From NCBI GenBank assembly GCA_035235625.1, contig CP141141.1, forward strand, positions 40,385,719 to 40,449,718: a stretch of 64,000 nt of DNA, read 5' to 3'. Source of the DNA: Saururus chinensis (Eukaryota; Streptophyta; Magnoliopsida; Piperales; Saururaceae). Shown here one piece after another: positions 35,401 to 46,845 of the stretch (its first letter is position 1; each line of letters starts with the position of its first letter). The translations under genes and the position numbers were made by a program. Below the pieces are notes generated by a model. That model had not been told where the DNA came from. It saw only the letters and a list, made by a program, of their open reading frames with translations, and searched no databases.

Positions 35401-36565
35401 TAAGATATGATATGACCTTTTAAGTGGTTATGCTGCTGAAGTTTTCCCAAAAATGCTAATTGATGGTGGTGCCCCCCCCCCCCCCCCCCCCCCCCATCTC
35501 CATTATTTATGAATGACATTATTCCATGTGCTCTTGTTGGAACTTCATCGGCATTGCATTTAAAACCACTAAAAATTTACTACACATTGATAATTTAGCA
35601 AACAAACATATAATAATAATGATTAAAACATACTTACCCCTTTCTTTCAGCCATGTCAATGTTCATCACTTTATTTAAGTTCTGAGGCGGAACTATTCCA
35701 CCTTCCGTAGATGTGGCAGTCGCCTTTTGACGGCTTCATACCAAATGTCATCATCTCCTCCCACAATGTACACATCCTCATTATAATCATGCAATTCAAA
35801 TTTATCCCATTTCATGTCCTCCGCATGATGCTCTTGCCATCCATCGTAGATGACATCATCTTCATCAATGTTATACATTGTGTTGGCCCCACTTTCTTCA
35901 TCTTTCGCTCCTCCGACATCATTACCCTCAATTGAGTTGGCCAAATTCTCCTCAATATTTGAGATGTTCACCTTATCCACTTCAAGCCTTGCAATTGGGA
36001 CATCTACTAGTTCTTCATCAGAATTGGATTGCAAATTTAAGTAAACAGGAGGCTGTTTCTTTGCCTCCAACTCCCTGGCCTCATGCAGTAAGTCATCTAC
36101 TTCTACGTCGTCACTCAAATCCAATGTATTCTTGTACAATGCGTCGTCATTTACTTCTGCATCATTCAAAATAATCGACTGGTTAATCTTTGAATCGGAT
36201 ACCTCAAAATTCAGCTCACATTCCTCGAACACATGTACATGTCGCACTTTGGTTATTATCAATGATAGACCATCATGGCTGGTCTTGGCATAGCGCAGAA
36301 AACACTGAAGACTCCTAGTATCATGTATTTTCGTTGGAGGTATGTCGAGGGGGATTGCCAAAGGATATGTAAAACTCATATTCAACTAGTATTCCTTGCT
36401 ACAACATCCTATTACTTTGTAAACCATGGGCACAAAGGATTTGTACGTCATTGAGCTTCTAACAAATATGAGATCTGACTTGGCATTGGAGCAATCATAC
36501 TTGTGGCAACTAGCATCCCACTCTCCCCCCCACACACATAATAGAGGTTGCTCATCTATATCCAT
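32455..36565 (-). pseudogene. MULE transposase gene
   Basis: Read from 36565 down. The first exon (about 36565-35693) starts MDIDEQPLLCVWGGEWD, an N-terminal region common in plant MULE transposases, followed by a long acidic linker; a TAG lies at 36386. After an intron, the core exon (34407-32455) has the FAR1-like entry (CNVSGCPWRLHA), the first catalytic region (CINDTFLKGRYKG), the second as LVILSNRHRSI, a SWIM zinc finger (CTC-x8-PCEH) and a CCHC knuckle (CRKCKQYGHYRTTC). A TAG at 33604 interrupts it. The second catalytic Asp (SDRH in the family) reads Asn. The core is partly duplicated upstream (34586-35491). It would no longer transpose. Confidence 0.9.
33680..35491. repeat. 906-bp direct duplication inside the transposase gene
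   Basis: 33680-34585 is repeated at 34586-35491 with only a handful of differences. Each copy ends in a poly-C run (17 C at 34568-34584, 24 C at 35472-35495). The duplicated upstream copy has a stop early in its frame (35193 region) and cannot extend the gene. The high similarity points to a very recent event or an assembly error. Confidence 0.9.
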
Positions 36566-37309
36566 CTGAATACACCCGCTAATTATGTCAGTTAGGCGTT
36601 AGCAGTTCTCCGTTGATACTTATCAGTTAATGCTTTCAGTTGCATAATTGAAAGAACTTTGTGTTTAAGTTATTCAAATTGCTTCTTAACCTCAATCATT
36701 CCTTCCTGTATTACAACTGTACATGTGGCACACCTACCCTATAAGTATCTCCAAAAGGATAGATTAGAATTAGCCGGGAGTTACCTATGTCAGCCACTAC
36801 CAGTTATCAGTTGAGACGGATTAGTTTTTCACTTTCGCCGACCTTCTACACACCCATAAATTAGCTGCCTTTCATGTTTCATCTTCAGAGAATATCAGGT
36901 AAGAACTAGTTCATCCATAAGTAAAAACATTAACATATTCTCCACATCCAACATTACCATTATTCCACTAGGGCCACCTGTAAGTACAAACGCGACTATC
37001 CGCGGCTTCCACTATGAGTTAGGGTACATATGGGGAGGCTGGTCTTCGACATCCACCTTCCGCCAACCTAAGTCTCATTGATCTGCTAGTAGGGCGATGA
37101 GCATATGGGGCCGTAAGAGAATACCTCAAACGATAGCATGGGACGAAACATCCTGGCTATTCAGAAAATGATGGGTTGTTTCCGGTTTTCACCTTTATGA
37201 CGAGGTATGGCCCATTTCGGCTAAATGCTGGGTCGCGTGTGGACATCTCAATCGTGGCAATTTTTCTTCATTCTCGTGCACCACAATGGAAATATGTAGC
37301 TAAATTTAT
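36566..37309. other. MULE internal region, no gene recognised
   Basis: Upstream of the transposase start. Probably holds its promoter and 5' UTR. Nothing recognisable as coding. Confidence 0.45.
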
Positions 37310-37690
37310 AAATCTATATAATAAAGGGAAACATTTATATGAGCCTGGGGTCTATGTCCAGTCGGATTTACATCTGGTGGTCAATAATCCCCTGTGAGTA
37401 TTATGGGCAGTCGAATTTAAATCATTGGGCCCATAAAGCCCGGGCTCACGTAAGCGAGTGTGAGCCCGGGCTCATATATATTTTTTTGTTTTATAAGTCC
37501 CGTTTAAATGCCTCGTGATTATTATGGCCCACCAGATGTAAATCCGACAGCCCATAGAACCCGAGCGCATGTAGGCGCGCGTGAGCCCGGGCTCATATAT
37601 ACTCTTTGCTTTTTGAGTCCCATTTAAATGCCTCGTGATTATTAAGGGCTGCCAGATGTAAATCTGACGGCCCATAGAGCCCGGGCTCAC
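37310..37690. repeat. Nested 121-bp repeats with GAGCCCGGGCTC palindromes
   Basis: Two direct copies (period 121, GTGAGCCCGGGCTCATATATA at 37460 and 37581) each contain GCCTCGTGATTATTA and a CCAGATGTAAATC block. A third, inverted copy of the CCAGATGTAAATC part precedes them (37350-37390). Palindrome cores are at 37437, 37462, 37583 and 37677. They look like head-to-tail and inverted copies of a small MITE family inserted in the MULE. Confidence 0.75.
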
Positions 37691-38199
37691 GTAAATGCTT
37701 CATCTCCTCCCACGTGTTTTAGGTTACTTTCGAATATAGTATAATAACCGTAAATGAAGCTTTTAAATCAAAGCCTTCACTTCGTCAAGATATCTCTTTG
37801 CCATGGTGAATTCTAACCATTGATATTCTCATTTATTTAACTCTATTTTTTTGTTTTTAAAGACGTCTATGGGAAGCTGTAGCTTTTGAATTTAAGTTTT
37901 TTATTTTCTTATTAATATTTATCATTAGGATCATAACAACCACTAAATTGTATATGAATGCATTATAAACTATTTCTATTGCCACCAATCCAATCAACAT
38001 AATCAATAAATAAAGCCAGTTCTAACCATGAGAAACATTAGATTTAGCATCTTCAGAAATTTGAGTCTATGATAATTATAGTTTTGTACTTCTGCATGCC
38101 CCCACCACCGACTAACAAAGAAAACTTTGTTATGTGCATAATGTTCGCTCTCCAAGATCATCATTCTATATAGCATAATCACTCAAACAGTTTATAAGC

Positions 38200-40520
38200 T
38201 GGTCAGCACCTCAACATCAGACTCCAACGCCCTGTTCATCAGCTCTAGCTTCTCCTCCGCTGCCCCTTGAAATCAATAATAAAATTAATGAGCCAAAATT
38301 TAATTCGAAATATATTAGCCACCTACCATCTACCACACATCAATTAGCCAATATCAGTTCACTTTATGTTAAACATGTACTCTAGTTTATATGGTCTCGT
38401 CCTAACTAATATCATATTACATAACTGAAACCTACCATGTAAACATATATTGATCAAAACTAATGAACACACAATGTACTTCAACAAATAATAGCCTACT
38501 AACATCTACCAATCACCACGTAGCCCGTATTAGTTAACTTAGTTTTAACCACATACACTAGGTTATATGGTCTCCTCATCCGTAAGTATTGGAGCAAAGC
38601 ATACTCTTGAGAAAAACTAATTACATATATTTTTGCCTTCAAATATCAATAACTCTATAATGAGCGGCATTTCATTCGATGTTGGTGGTATACGGCAATA
38701 TGTTCATACCTTTTCTTTTGTTCATTATGCAGAGTGATTATTCTGGATCAGATAATGTAATTGATTTGGAGAGCAAGCAGTCATGCACATTACAAAGTTT
38801 AATCATAATGATTTGGTGGTGGCAAGAGGAAGTATAAAATAATCATTACTATCGATTTGGATAATGAAGATGTTAAATATGAGGTCGGAAGCATAGATAT
38901 GGTATATACCATATCTATGTTCCCCACCTACAATTAACAACTTCATTGTCTAAGTCAATAATAATGATTGTTTTATACTTCCACTAACCACCACCAATGC
39001 CTAATGAAGAAACTTTGTGATGTGCATAATGTTTGCTCTTCAAATCCAGCCCATCTTTTGATCTAGCATAATCAATTTATACACTTTGAAGCTGTCTGGC
39101 ACCTCGCCTTTGGCCTCCACTGACTTGTTCTCTGCTCTAGCTTCTGCTCCGCTGCCCCTCGCATGCCTCGAGGAGGTAGAGATATAAGTGTACTATGGTA
39201 AAGTGAAGAGTTAGATTTAGTAGAAATCAGTTAACTACAAGTCAACATTTAATAGAAATTAGTTAACTATCTTCTAACCATATAAACTAGGTTATATGGT
39301 ATCGTCGTCACTACATATTAGATCACATCATTGCGCAACGCAAATCTAATGACCACCTAATGTACTTCAAAAAATATTAACCTCATACCATCAACCAGTC
39401 AACCGTTAGGATGCATCAGTTTACTTTCTTTTAACCAAGTAAACTAGGTTATATGGTCTCCTCCTCGCTAGATATCAGATCACATCATACTCATGAGTAA
39501 AACTAAGTACATATATTCTTCTTACTTACCCTAACAACAAAACATATATATTTATTTACTTACTTTCCATCTATTAAAATATATTACAAGCATACTAACT
39601 AAGCACCTTACACACAAGATAAAGTTGACATTTTTACTTAATAACACTCTTATTTATCCACCCATATGTAAACGTAACTATGGCAAATCAAATGACCTCT
39701 CAAAAAATATAAGCCTCCTACCATCTACCAGTCAACAGTTAGGATGTATCAGTTAAATTTATTTTCTTCTTTCTACTAGGTCATATTAAGCACCAAATAC
39801 ACAAGATATGTTTGACAATATAACTCACATACACGCGTATTTATCTACACATATATAAGCCTAACTTGATCAAATCTAATGACCACACAATGTACTTTAC
39901 AAATAAACGAGCCTCCTTACATCTACCAGTCAACAATTAAGCACTATCAGTTAACTTTATCTAATCTATACAAACTAGGTTATATGGTCTCCCCCTTGCT
40001 AGAAATCATATCACATCAGTCAAAACATGGGTAAAACTAATGAGCTATAGTTTTCTCACTTAGCCTAGCAATAACAAATACATTCATAGTTAATTACTTT
40101 ACATTTATTTATATCTATCAAAGGCATGCATACTAAGCACCATACACACAATATATGTTTGACAATATAACTCATATACACGCTTATTTATCTACCCATA
40201 TATAAGCCTAACATGATCAAATCTAATAACCACACAATGTACTCTGAAAAAAAAAATCCTTACATCTATCAGTCAACAATTAGGCCCTATCAGTTAACTT
40301 ATAATTATCCATATAGACTAAGGTATATGATCTTCTTGCTAAAAATTAGATCGCATCATTCAAAACATGGGTAAAACAAATGATATATATTGTTCTTACT
40401 TAGCCTACCCACAAAAAATGCATTCACGGTTAATTACTTTGCATCTATTATTATCTATCCAAGACATACATACTAATCACCCAACACATTAAATATATTT
40501 GGCAATATAATTCGCATACA
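38200..40520. repeat. Right subterminal degenerate repeat array of the MULE
   Basis: A motif of the type ACCATCTACCAGTCAACAGT, then ATCAGTTAACTT and ACTAGGTTATATGGTCTCC, recurs near 38320, 38495, 39375, 39712, 39912 and 40260, with spacings of about 175-350 or multiples. Copies are more diverged than in the left array and unrelated to it in sequence. No coding potential. Confidence 0.75.
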
Positions 40521-41049
40521 TGTTTATTTATCTACCTATGTATGTCATGTAAGCATTGATGAGCCCGATGTGGTCGGTGGCTTGTTTTGTGAATGAGATC
40601 TAGCCGGGTCTTTAGTGCATTGCATTTCAGAGCTAAGAATGTGCGACTCATGTAGGTGCGAATAGGGCCCGAATGGGGAGTTTGCAAATTCGACAAAAAT
40701 CAGAAACAGAGGGCGATTAGAACTCGCGGCTATAAACCAAAAACCACGGAGAACATGGGGATGCAAAGGCTTTTACTTGATACTGGACGGCGGTGGGGTT
40801 CGCGGTGAGGAAGACAGAGAGAATGACGAGGAAGAGGAGGGTGGGACGAGGAGATGAGGGCGGAAGAGAAGAGAGAGGCAGCTTGTCCGGGAATAACACT
40901 CACTGAATCTCTCCACTTTACGGGAATAAAACGCCGGCGGAGGATATGAGATACAAGGAGATGAGGGCGTCAGAGAAGAGGGAGGCAGCTTGTCCAGGAA
41001 GACACCGTCGAGTTAGAAAGGATGAAGTTTTTCACCTCTATTATGATGG
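40521..41049. other. MULE right GC-richer subterminal region
   Basis: Purine-rich on the + strand, with a 107-base direct repeat (GAGATGAGGGCG at 40851 and 40958). It lies opposite the pyrimidine-rich left subterminal region, so it may be its inverted partner in composition, though sequence similarity is weak. No gene recognised. Confidence 0.5.
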
Positions 41050-41181
41050 AGGGGTTATTTCAGTATTTCCAGTGTGCGTGTGGGCAACTCAATCGTGCCG
41101 AAGTCTATTTTTGCAAAATCAAGTTTCCTAGCCTAAATTTGTATTTGGGCGGAATGTCAGGTCTATTTCTGAAAACTTTTC
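41050..41181. repeat. MULE right terminal inverted repeat
   Basis: Reverse complement pairs with 24748-24880. It ends ...GAAAACTTTTC immediately before GAGTCACTG. Confidence 0.8.
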
Positions 41182-42321
41182 GAGTCACTGCGTGGGAGTT
41201 GGGGGCTATGGAAGAGTTTACAGGGCACAGCTTCTATCCGGTCTGTGTGTGGCCGTAAAGAAGCTTCATCCCATGGAAGAGGATGGGGACCAGAGAAGCT
41301 TCAGGAACGAAATCATGACACTGGCAGAAATCCGGCATCGCAACATTGTCAAGCTCTATGGGTACTGCTGCCATTCTTCGTCCGCATTTCTGGTGTACAA
41401 GTACATGGAGAGGGGGAGCTTAAAAAGCATCTTGTGCAATGACACGATAGCATCGGAGTTTGATTGGGAGAAGAGGGTGAATGCTGTCAAAGGCGTGGCA
41501 CACGCTTTGTCGTACATGCACCATGACTGCATGCCGGCAATCATTCATCGAGACATTTCAAGCAACAATGTTTTGCTGGATTCAGATTATGAAGTTGCGG
41601 TCTCGGATTTTGGCACTGCTCGGCTGCTTAAAACTGATTCCTCGAATTGGACCTACGGATATGTTGCTCCAGGTAAATTTTTATCACGGCCGGTAATTAT
41701 AGGTTCATAATATAATCTATCACCATCTTCATCATCATCAAGTAGCATTATGATTATTAACATCATCTATGCCTTTTTCTGACCTATACAGAGTCAGGCA
41801 TTTGCTCATTTATTGCACTATATGAAAACACATAAATACAACTACAGCCTTCTAAATGAGGAAATAATGAACACGCAGTATATTTCACAGACGCAACTAC
41901 ACATTTAAGTTGTTAATGATCATATTGGAGTTGGTGCTTGACTTCTGGCTTGGTTGCAGAGCTTGCATACACAATGAGAGTAAACGAGAAGTGCGATGTG
42001 TATAGCTTTGGAGTTGTGGCACTTGAAATTCTGTTGGGAAGGCATCCGGGACAGCTTCTGTCTCAGACGCCGGCGATCGCAGGTGACCAAGAAGGTTCCC
42101 TCTGGAAAGATTTTCTAGACCAGCGTCTAAGAGCTCCTGCAAATGTGGTTGCAAACTCCATATCTGTGGTGGTCATGGTACCTCAATCGTGCTTGCAGGA
42201 GAACCCTGAGTTTCGGCCTACCATGTTGCAAGTGTGTACGGAGCTGTCGAGAGGACGACCATTGACAAAGCCATTCCAGACAGCCACTTCATCTCAACCA
42301 GTGGAGCATCTACATGCTTAA

Positions 42322-43401
42322 ATAAGGGGGTGATCAAAAGCTTAGTTACAGTAGCGTATTGTTGAAGTTGCTTCTTACTGTGAGTCTTGTAAAACTCCAC
42401 AAATGGGATTCCCTTTGTCGAACAATAATAGCTTTATTTGGTTTTTCAAAATGAATTAATTTAATTGAGTTCATTTTTAAAGTATTAAATAGAGCTGGGA
42501 CGAAGGGATTATTATATATTTGGGATTTGGTTTAGTCAGGTTATGTAAAAATGGAGACATTGATGAGAATTTTTTAACAAAGGCGATGGTGACCTCTTCT
42601 CCCCTCGTCTTTTTCTCTTTTGTTTTATAGATTTTATCGTGGCCAAAAAATTGGCCCTGGAGCTCTGCTTGCGGCTAGACTGGAGAGCTCTTGCCATCAA
42701 TATGGCCGCAGATCTATGATCCTTGCTAGAAAACTGGCCCAGAGCTCTGACCAGATTGGAGCTCTGCGGCTGGAAATCTGGCTGCGGCCGTGCACATGCA
42801 GGACCTAGCTGTGGCAGACGCGGCCAGCAAGATTTGGGCCAAAGGAGGAGGGAGGAAGAGAGGAGGAGCCGAGTACGTGGGGTAGAATCCAGGTCGCTTG
42901 AGTTGGAAGGTGGGATAAAATAAAATAAAAAAAAATTTAAGGCGGGGGAAGAGTGATAGATTGGAGTAAATAAGAAACGGGAGACATAGAAGAAAACTGT
43001 TGTGTGAATAGCCACACATTTCTTTAGAAAATTTCAAACAATCGTAGTGATTTGTTTAAGGTTTTCTGCACCGAGATTTACCTTTCTTTTCATGAATAAG
43101 TTGATCCTCAGGAGCTTGCGGCCAACTCGACTCTCATCCCCTCACTTTCTGTCGACCCGAGTAGCCTCTAGACTTTTCTCTGCCGAAGTGACTCTAGCAA
43201 ACTCCCCACCCACTCTTTGCATTTCAATGGAACTAATTCAAATCCAAATTGACAGAAAGCATGCATGATAAAGTCCCATTCTTCATATTTTCATTACCAT
43301 TTTCGGAGTGTGTTTGATATAATCTGTTTACAAAGTTCACAGAGAAAAGCAACTTAAACAATACGCTATTGTAACTAAGCTTTTGATCATCCCCTTGTTA
43401 C
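42322..43401. other. Spacer between convergent receptors, unit 2
   Basis: Counterpart of 8673-9775, with an extra deletion near 42910 relative to unit 1. It should hold the 3' UTRs of both receptors. A 159-codon minus strand frame at 42536-43015 is not kept open in unit 1 and is not taken as coding. Confidence 0.6.
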
Positions 43402-46400
43402 TTAATCCTGTAGATGCTGCACTGGATTAGATAAAGTAGCTGTCTGAAGTGGCTTTGTCAATGGTTGTCCTCTTGACAGCTCCTTACACACTTGCAACAT
43501 GGTAGGCCGGAACTCAGGGTTTTCCTGCAAGCAATTTTGAGCTACCTTGACCACCACAGATATGGAGTTTGCAACCACATTTGCAGGAGCTCCTAAACGC
43601 TGGTCTAGCAAATCTTCCCAGAAACCTAATTGACCACCTGTCACCGCCAGAGTCTCAGACAGAAGCTGGCCGGGATGCCTTCCAAAAAGAATTTCAAGTG
43701 CCACAACTCCAAAGCTATACACATCGCACTTCTCGTTCACTCTCATTGTGTATGCAAGCTCTGCAATCAAGCATGAAGCCAAACACCAACTCCGGTATTA
43801 TCATTAATAACTAAAATGTGTAGTTAAGTCTGTGAAATACTGTATGTTTATTATTTCCTCATTTAGAGGGCTGATGCTGTATTTATGCATGTGCTTCTTT
43901 TCATGCAATAGCTGACCATATGCCTGCCTCTGTATACGTCAGAAAATGCATAGATGATGATAATAATCATAATGCTAATTGATGATCGACGACGATGATG
44001 ATGGATTATATCATGAACCCTATAATCACCGCTGTGATAAAAATTTACCTGGAGCAACATATCCGTAGGTTCCTGCAAATGAGGTCCAATTCGAGGAATC
44101 TGGCTTGAGCAGCCTAGCAGTGCCAAAATCCGAGACCCCAACTTCATATTCTGAATTTAGTAAAACGTTGCTGCTTGAGACGTCTCGATGAATTATTGCC
44201 GGCATGCAGTCATGGTGCATGTACGACAAAGCGTGTGCCACGCCTTTGACCGCATTCACTCTCTTCTCCCAATCAAACTCTGATGCTAGCTTGTCATTGC
44301 ACAAGATGCTGGCTAAGCTCCCCCTCTCCATGTACTTGTACACCAGAAATGTGGATGAAGAATGGCAGCAGTACCCAAAGAGCTTGACAATGTTGCGATG
44401 CCGGATTTCTAATAGGGTCATGATTTCATTCTTGAAGCTTCTTTCATCAACTGTTCCATCCTCTTCCATGGGGTGAAGCTTCTTTACGGCCACAACTAGA
44501 CCTGATGGAAGCTGTGCCCTGTAAACTCTTCCGTAACCCCCAACTCCCACGCAGTATTTCTCATTAAAATTCTGTGTTGCAACGATAATGTCTGCATATG
44601 ATATCTTCTCTTCACAGTTCCATGTACTGACCAGAGTCCCAGACTCCATTTCATCTGGTTTTCTTTTTCTCTTGGAAGATCTCACGTATACAACCACTGG
44701 TATGAACATAAGAAGCAACAATAATGCTAGCACAAGGGGAACGACAACCCATAACACTTTTCTACGAGAGCTGCCAGAACTTTCTCGTGAAGGAGAAGGA
44801 CAATCTGGGAGACCAGCTTTACCACACAAGCCTCTGTTACCAACATATGACTGCAAAGTGGCTTGACGAAAAGCTGGGGTGTTCGGCAGAGGACCTTCCA
44901 GTTCATTGTATGATATGTCTATCGTTGACAAGCTAGACATCCCTTCCAAAGAACCAATTACACCACCAGTGAGCAAATTGTGGGAAAGATTGAGATTTTC
45001 CAAATATCTCAGCTGCCCCAGAGAGGGTATATCTCCGGTGAGCCTGTTTACACTGAGGTCTAGCAAAATCTGAAGAGACTGCAATCTTCCAAGTTGAGAT
45101 GGAATAGTTCCATTTAACGCATTCTTGCTCAATTTCAACTCAAGAAGCTTGGAGCAGCCCTCCAATTCATTTGGTATCGGCCCTTTCAAATCATTTGAGG
45201 ATAAGTCAATTCTTGCAAGATTCGACAGTGCGCCGATTTCAGGTGGTATGGAGCCAGAGATTCTGTTGTCACTCAAATTTAGATCAATAAGTAAACTCAA
45301 GCCCCCCAATTCCTTTGGTATATTTCCTTCCAATTTGTTGGAAGAAAGGCCAAGTGCTTGTAGCTGAGAAAAATTCCCAACTATGGGAGGCATTGAGCCA
45401 CTGATTTGGTTGACGGACAATTCTAATTTTATCAATTTGGAACAACTTTTCCAGTTCATGGGTATCTCTCCATACAATTTGTTGTGACTTAAATCAATGT
45501 ACTCAAGATTTGGGCACACAGAAAATAATTCTGATATATTTCCAGTTAACTGGTTTTGTTGGAGTCGAACCCACTTCAAGGTTGAGCAATTTTGCAAGCT
45601 TGAAGGTATTGGACCCGTGAACTTGTTGTTCAGTGCAGCAATTTCTTCAAGGTTTCCACCCTCACAAATTCTTTGCGGCAGCTGCCCGGATAAATTATTC
45701 TCACTCACTATAAATACAGTTAGATATAGCAGATTGGACATTTCTTTTGGTATCGTACCAGTTAATCGATTTTGAAGCATACGAAGATCGGATAGGTTTG
45801 TCAAGTTACCGAAACTGGAGGGTATCGAACCAGTAAGATTGTTGACTGATAAGCTCAGTTCAACAAGTTGATTCGTATTTCCAATTTGTGGAGGAATTGA
45901 ACCTGATAACTGATTTTCCAACAAGTATAAGAGACGAAGCATGGTCAAATTTCCTAAACTTGGAGGAATGAGGCCTGAAAGACTGTTGTAAGACAAATCA
46001 AGGTCAGTCAGATGTAGCAAATTCCCAATTTCCGGAGGAATTGAGCCAGACAGATGGTTATTGTGAAGGTACAGAAGATCAAGATTTGTGAGGTTTCCAA
46101 CAGAGGCTGGGATTGGGCCTGATAATTGGTTATCCACCATGTTCAAAATTCTTAGCATGTTGCATCTACCCAGACTTGGGGGAATTGCACCAGTGAGTCT
46201 GTTCTTACTTAACCTTAATATTGAAAGATTTGTAAGATTACCTATCTCTTGAGGTATCGAACCATTTAGCATGTTGTTAAAGAGACGACAGACTTGCAGA
46301 TTCATGAGCTGCCCAATCTCAGGTGGAATGTTTCCAACAAGAAGATTACTTTGTAGCTGGATCATTTCAAGCTGTCCCCACCTTGTGAAAAGATAAGGAG

Positions 46401-46845
46401 CTAGCTCTCCGGTAATGGAATTATTGGAAATGTCCAATTCCCTAAGTTTAGTGAGTTTGGACATGGAGGGTGGTAAAACTCCGGCAAGCTTATTGATAGA
46501 CGGATCGATAGAGGCGAGTTCTGCGAAAGCAGAGAAGTTAAAGCTCTGGAGACTACCTTGTATCCCTGACCTGGTCAGGTTTATGGCCGACACTCTTCCT
46601 CCTCTATTGCACCTAATTCCATGCCAGTTACATGGGCTTGTGCTGCTGGTAGAATTATCAGGGAGCAAGGTCCATGAGCTCATAAGAGGATGTTCAGCTT
46701 CAAGGCTGGCTTTCCACTTCACGAGGGCTCCTGCTTCTTCGTCACTGTGTTGGGAGTTCGCAATGGAAGCAAGAGTTACAAGCAAGAGAAACAGAAAGGA
46801 AGCTTGCTGAAAAAGGAAGTTCTCTGACAAAAATGCCATGGCCAT
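43402..46845 (-). CDS. LRR receptor-like kinase, MIK2-like (unit 2, intact)
   Basis: Same structure as the unit 1 copy: exon 1 46845-44049, intron 43761-44048 (288 bases, GT-AG), exon 2 43760-43402, predicted 1051 aa. It has a signal peptide, LRRNT cap (CNWHGIRC), about 23 LRRs, one transmembrane helix and an RD kinase with [25 protein letters not shown] and the GTYGYVAP loop. About 30 residue differences separate it from the unit 1 protein, most of them in the first half of the LRR domain; the kinases differ at only a few positions. One LRR Leu is Pro here (ASIDPSINK). The upstream Met at 46920 gives a 25-residue extension as in unit 1. Cell-surface signalling is expected; the ligand is unknown. 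Confidence 0.93.

Larger units (their letters stand above)
24748..41181. mobile_element. 16.4-kb Mutator-like element carrying a ULP1-type gene
   Basis: Ends are inverted repeats. The left starts GAAATTTTTTTAGAAATAG and the reverse complement of the right starts GAAAAGTTTTCAGAAATAG. Similarity continues through AATACAAA, GATTTTGCA and TTGCCCACAC for about 130 bases. Contents in order: left tandem array (25860-27700), DUF1985-ULP1 gene on + (27749-31138), spacer, MULE transposase on minus (36565-32455) with an internal 906-bp duplication, small nested repeats (37310-37690), right degenerate array (38200-40520). MULEs with ULP-like protease genes are known in Arabidopsis (Kaonashi type) and melon. 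Both genes have breaks, so it is no longer autonomous. It sits in the kinase exon of the unit 2 receptor. Confidence 0.9.
22541..42321 (+). pseudogene. LRR receptor-like kinase pseudogene (unit 2, + strand), split by a MULE
   Basis: It starts at 22541 with the same signal peptide as unit 1. A 7-base insertion near 22659 shifts the frame before the LRRNT cap (CNWHGISC). The LRRs continue, with a TAG at 23235 and a further frame change near 24030, through the transmembrane segment (about 24538-24625) to the start of the kinase ([14 protein letters not shown]). A 16.4-kb MULE then interrupts it. Kinase sequence resumes at 41191 ([12 protein letters not shown]), with VAVKK, HRD (IHRDISSNN) and DFG intact. 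The activation loop lacks SFAGT (15 bases in frame, near 41650). The intron is 41673-41959; exon 2, 41960-42321, is open to the normal stop. It is convergent with the intact receptor 43402-46845. Confidence 0.9.

Noticed and set aside
42536-43015. 159-codon minus strand frame in the convergent spacer
   Set aside because: Not preserved in unit 1 (8900-9400), where indels break it. It lies in a compositionally biased stretch.
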